Assembly (NCBI GenBank): GCA_025350085.1
Contig: JANXYI010000442.1
Coordinates: 1 to 7,715 of the forward strand
Length of the DNA: 7,715 nt
Direction: 5' to 3'
Source: Deltaproteobacteria bacterium
Lineage (GTDB): Bacteria; Desulfobacterota; Desulfovibrionia; Desulfovibrionales; Desulfovibrionaceae
Part shown: positions 6,915 through 7,715 of the stretch, piece by piece
How positions within the stretch are numbered: the stretch's first letter is position 1
Layout of the letters: every line of letters starts with the position of its first letter
Position numbers and translations under genes: made by a program
The notes under the pieces: model-generated
What the model was told of the DNA's origin: nothing
What the model saw: only the letters and a program-made list of their open reading frames with translations
Databases searched by the model: none

Positions 6915-6938
6915 GCCCCCTTTGGGCCTGCATTTTTT
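6915..6938 (+). terminator. Possible weak terminator or attenuator between perR and rbr
   Basis: Immediately after the perR stop, GCCC (6915-6918) can pair with GGGC (6924-6927) around CCTTT, followed by CTGCA and then six T residues at 6933-6938. The stem is only 4 bp, so it may at most reduce read-through. The rest of the 108-nt gap holds a -10-like TAGAAT at 6969-6974 without a recognisable -35, which could give rbr extra transcription. Confidence 0.25.
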
Positions 6939-7022
6939 CCTGGCGCTCTCTGCGTATTGTGGTAAGGGTAGAATCGAAAGCACCAGCCGGACAGCACGGC
7001 GCCTACCAGAACAGGAGAGAGC

Positions 7023-7595
7023 ATGAGCCTTCGTGGAACGCGCACCGAGAAAAACATCCTGACCGCCTTTGCCGGGGAATCCCAGGCCCGCAACCGCTAC
7101 ACCTATTTCGCCGCCAGGGCCAAGAAGGACGGTTTCGAGCAGATCTCCGCCGTGTTCGAGGAGACCGCCAACCAGGAGAAGGAGCACGCCAAGCGCCTGT
7201 TCAAGCTCCTTGAGGGCGGCGAGGTGGAGGTCACGGCGAGCTTCCCGGCCGGGACCATCGGCACGACCCTGGAGAACCTGCTGGGCTCTGCCGGTGGCGA
7301 GAACCACGAGCAGACCAGCATGTATCCCGGGTTTGCGGCCATCGCCCGCGAGGAGGGCCTGGCCGAGATCGCCGTGATCTTCGAGGCCATCGCCGTGGCC
7401 GAACGCTTCCACGAGAAGCGCTTCCGCGCCCTGGCCAAGAGCATCGAGGCTGGCACGGTCTTCAAGAGCGACAAGCCCGTGATCTGGCGCTGCCGCAACT
7501 GCGGGTACATCTACCAGGGCGCCAGCGCCCCCAACAAGTGCCCGGCCTGCGACCATCCCCAGGCCCATTTCGAGCTGGCTGCAGAGAACTGGTAG
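7023..7595 (+). CDS. rbr: Rubrerythrin
   Basis: This 190-residue non-heme iron protein reduces hydrogen peroxide to water in the anaerobe cytoplasm, fed with electrons through rubredoxin-type carriers. The N-terminal four-helix ferritin-like domain carries the diiron ligands: E19, E52 and H55 in EKEH, E93 and E96 in ENHE, and E127/H130 in ERFH. The C-terminal rubredoxin domain binds one FeS4 iron through CRNC (157-160) and CPAC (173-176). Length and sequence follow closely the well-studied D. vulgaris rubrerythrin as I remember it (191 residues, same TEKNILTAFAGESQARNRY start region). No signal peptide is present. AGGAG at 7013-7017 lies 5 nt before the ATG. It is the second gene of the perR operon, 108 nt after perR and 36 nt before the next gene, and its expression is expected to be peroxide-inducible through PerR. 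Confidence 0.97.
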   Translation: MSLRGTRTEKNILTAFAGESQARNRYTYFAARAKKDGFEQISAVFEETANQEKEHAKRLFKLLEGGEVEVTASFPAGTIGTTLENLLGSAGGENHEQTSMYPGFAAIAREEGLAEIAVIFEAIAVAERFHEKRFRALAKSIEAGTVFKSDKPVIWRCRNCGYIYQGASAPNKCPACDHPQAHFELAAENW

Positions 7596-7631
7596 CAACC
7601 AAAACCTTACAAGTATATTTGAGGAGGGCTT

Positions 7632-7715
7632 ATGGCTGAATGCGGACAGATCTACAAATGCCTGACCTGCGGCAACATCGTCTGCGTCGTCCACCCGGGC
7701 GAAGGCGAGCTGGTG
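7632..7715 (+). CDS. N-terminus of a desulforedoxin-domain protein (desulfoferrodoxin/superoxide reductase or short Dx/Rdl-like protein), cut by the right edge
   Basis: Only 28 codons are visible. IYKCLTCGNIV followed by HPGEGELV is the signature of the desulforedoxin FeS4 domain found at the N-terminus of class I superoxide reductases (desulfoferrodoxin) and in small desulforedoxins. C10 and C13 are the first two iron ligands; the second pair, normally adjacent cysteines after the 'G-LV' segment, would fall just past the window. Extra cysteines at positions 4 and 18 are uncommon. AGGAGG at 7622-7627 is the ribosome site, and no terminator separates it from rbr. In D. vulgaris this place is taken by rdl, a rubredoxin-like electron donor, so both identities remain open until the downstream sequence is read. 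The likely role is superoxide reduction or electron supply to rubrerythrin. Confidence 0.85.
   Translation, partial: MAECGQIYKCLTCGNIVCVVHPGEGELV

Noticed and set aside
6489..7694. 401-codon minus-strand open frame opposite perR, rbr and the desulforedoxin-domain gene
   Set aside because: It is a shadow of three well-supported genes; the predicted protein has no recognisable motifs and low-complexity composition.

Overview
The window is a GC-rich stretch of bacterial chromosome with all recognisable genes on the + strand. It looks like an anaerobic or microaerophilic Desulfobacterota, most likely a Desulfovibrio-type sulfate reducer. The clues are the perR-rubrerythrin-desulfoferrodoxin/desulforedoxin gene order, a chemoreceptor with a covalently bound c-type heme of the DcrA kind, a small tetraheme periplasmic cytochrome, and a fused PurS-PurL enzyme of the type found in Geobacter and Desulfovibrio. 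The taxonomic placement is inference. No mobile element, CRISPR array, tRNA or rRNA was seen.

Layout: (1) positions 1-191 hold the C-terminal end of a GGDEF (diguanylate cyclase-like) protein. (2) Positions 255-3278 encode a 1007-residue PurSL, which makes FGAM in purine synthesis and lacks its own glutaminase domain; a hairpin terminator follows. (3) Positions 3448-6331 form a compact three-gene unit: a secreted tetraheme cytochrome c, a heme-bearing methyl-accepting chemotaxis protein (TM, periplasmic sensor with CHHCH, TM, HAMP, PAS, signalling hairpin), and a single-domain PilZ protein. It starts after a perfect 12-bp AT-rich palindrome and ends at a very strong terminator. (4) From 6454 to the right edge lies an oxidative-stress operon: PerR-type repressor, rubrerythrin, and the start of a desulforedoxin-domain protein. 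A consensus -35 box and an inverted repeat typical of a Fur/PerR target precede it.

How the parts may work together: the cytochrome and chemoreceptor are separated by only 10 nt. A reasonable inference is that the soluble multiheme protein and the receptor heme share a periplasmic redox signal, which the receptor converts into a chemotaxis output, while the PilZ protein adds c-di-GMP input to motility. The neighbouring perR operon deals with peroxide in the cytoplasm, so the right half of the window is themed on oxygen and redox response. The cytochrome-chemoreceptor-PilZ unit is the best candidate for an undescribed system here.
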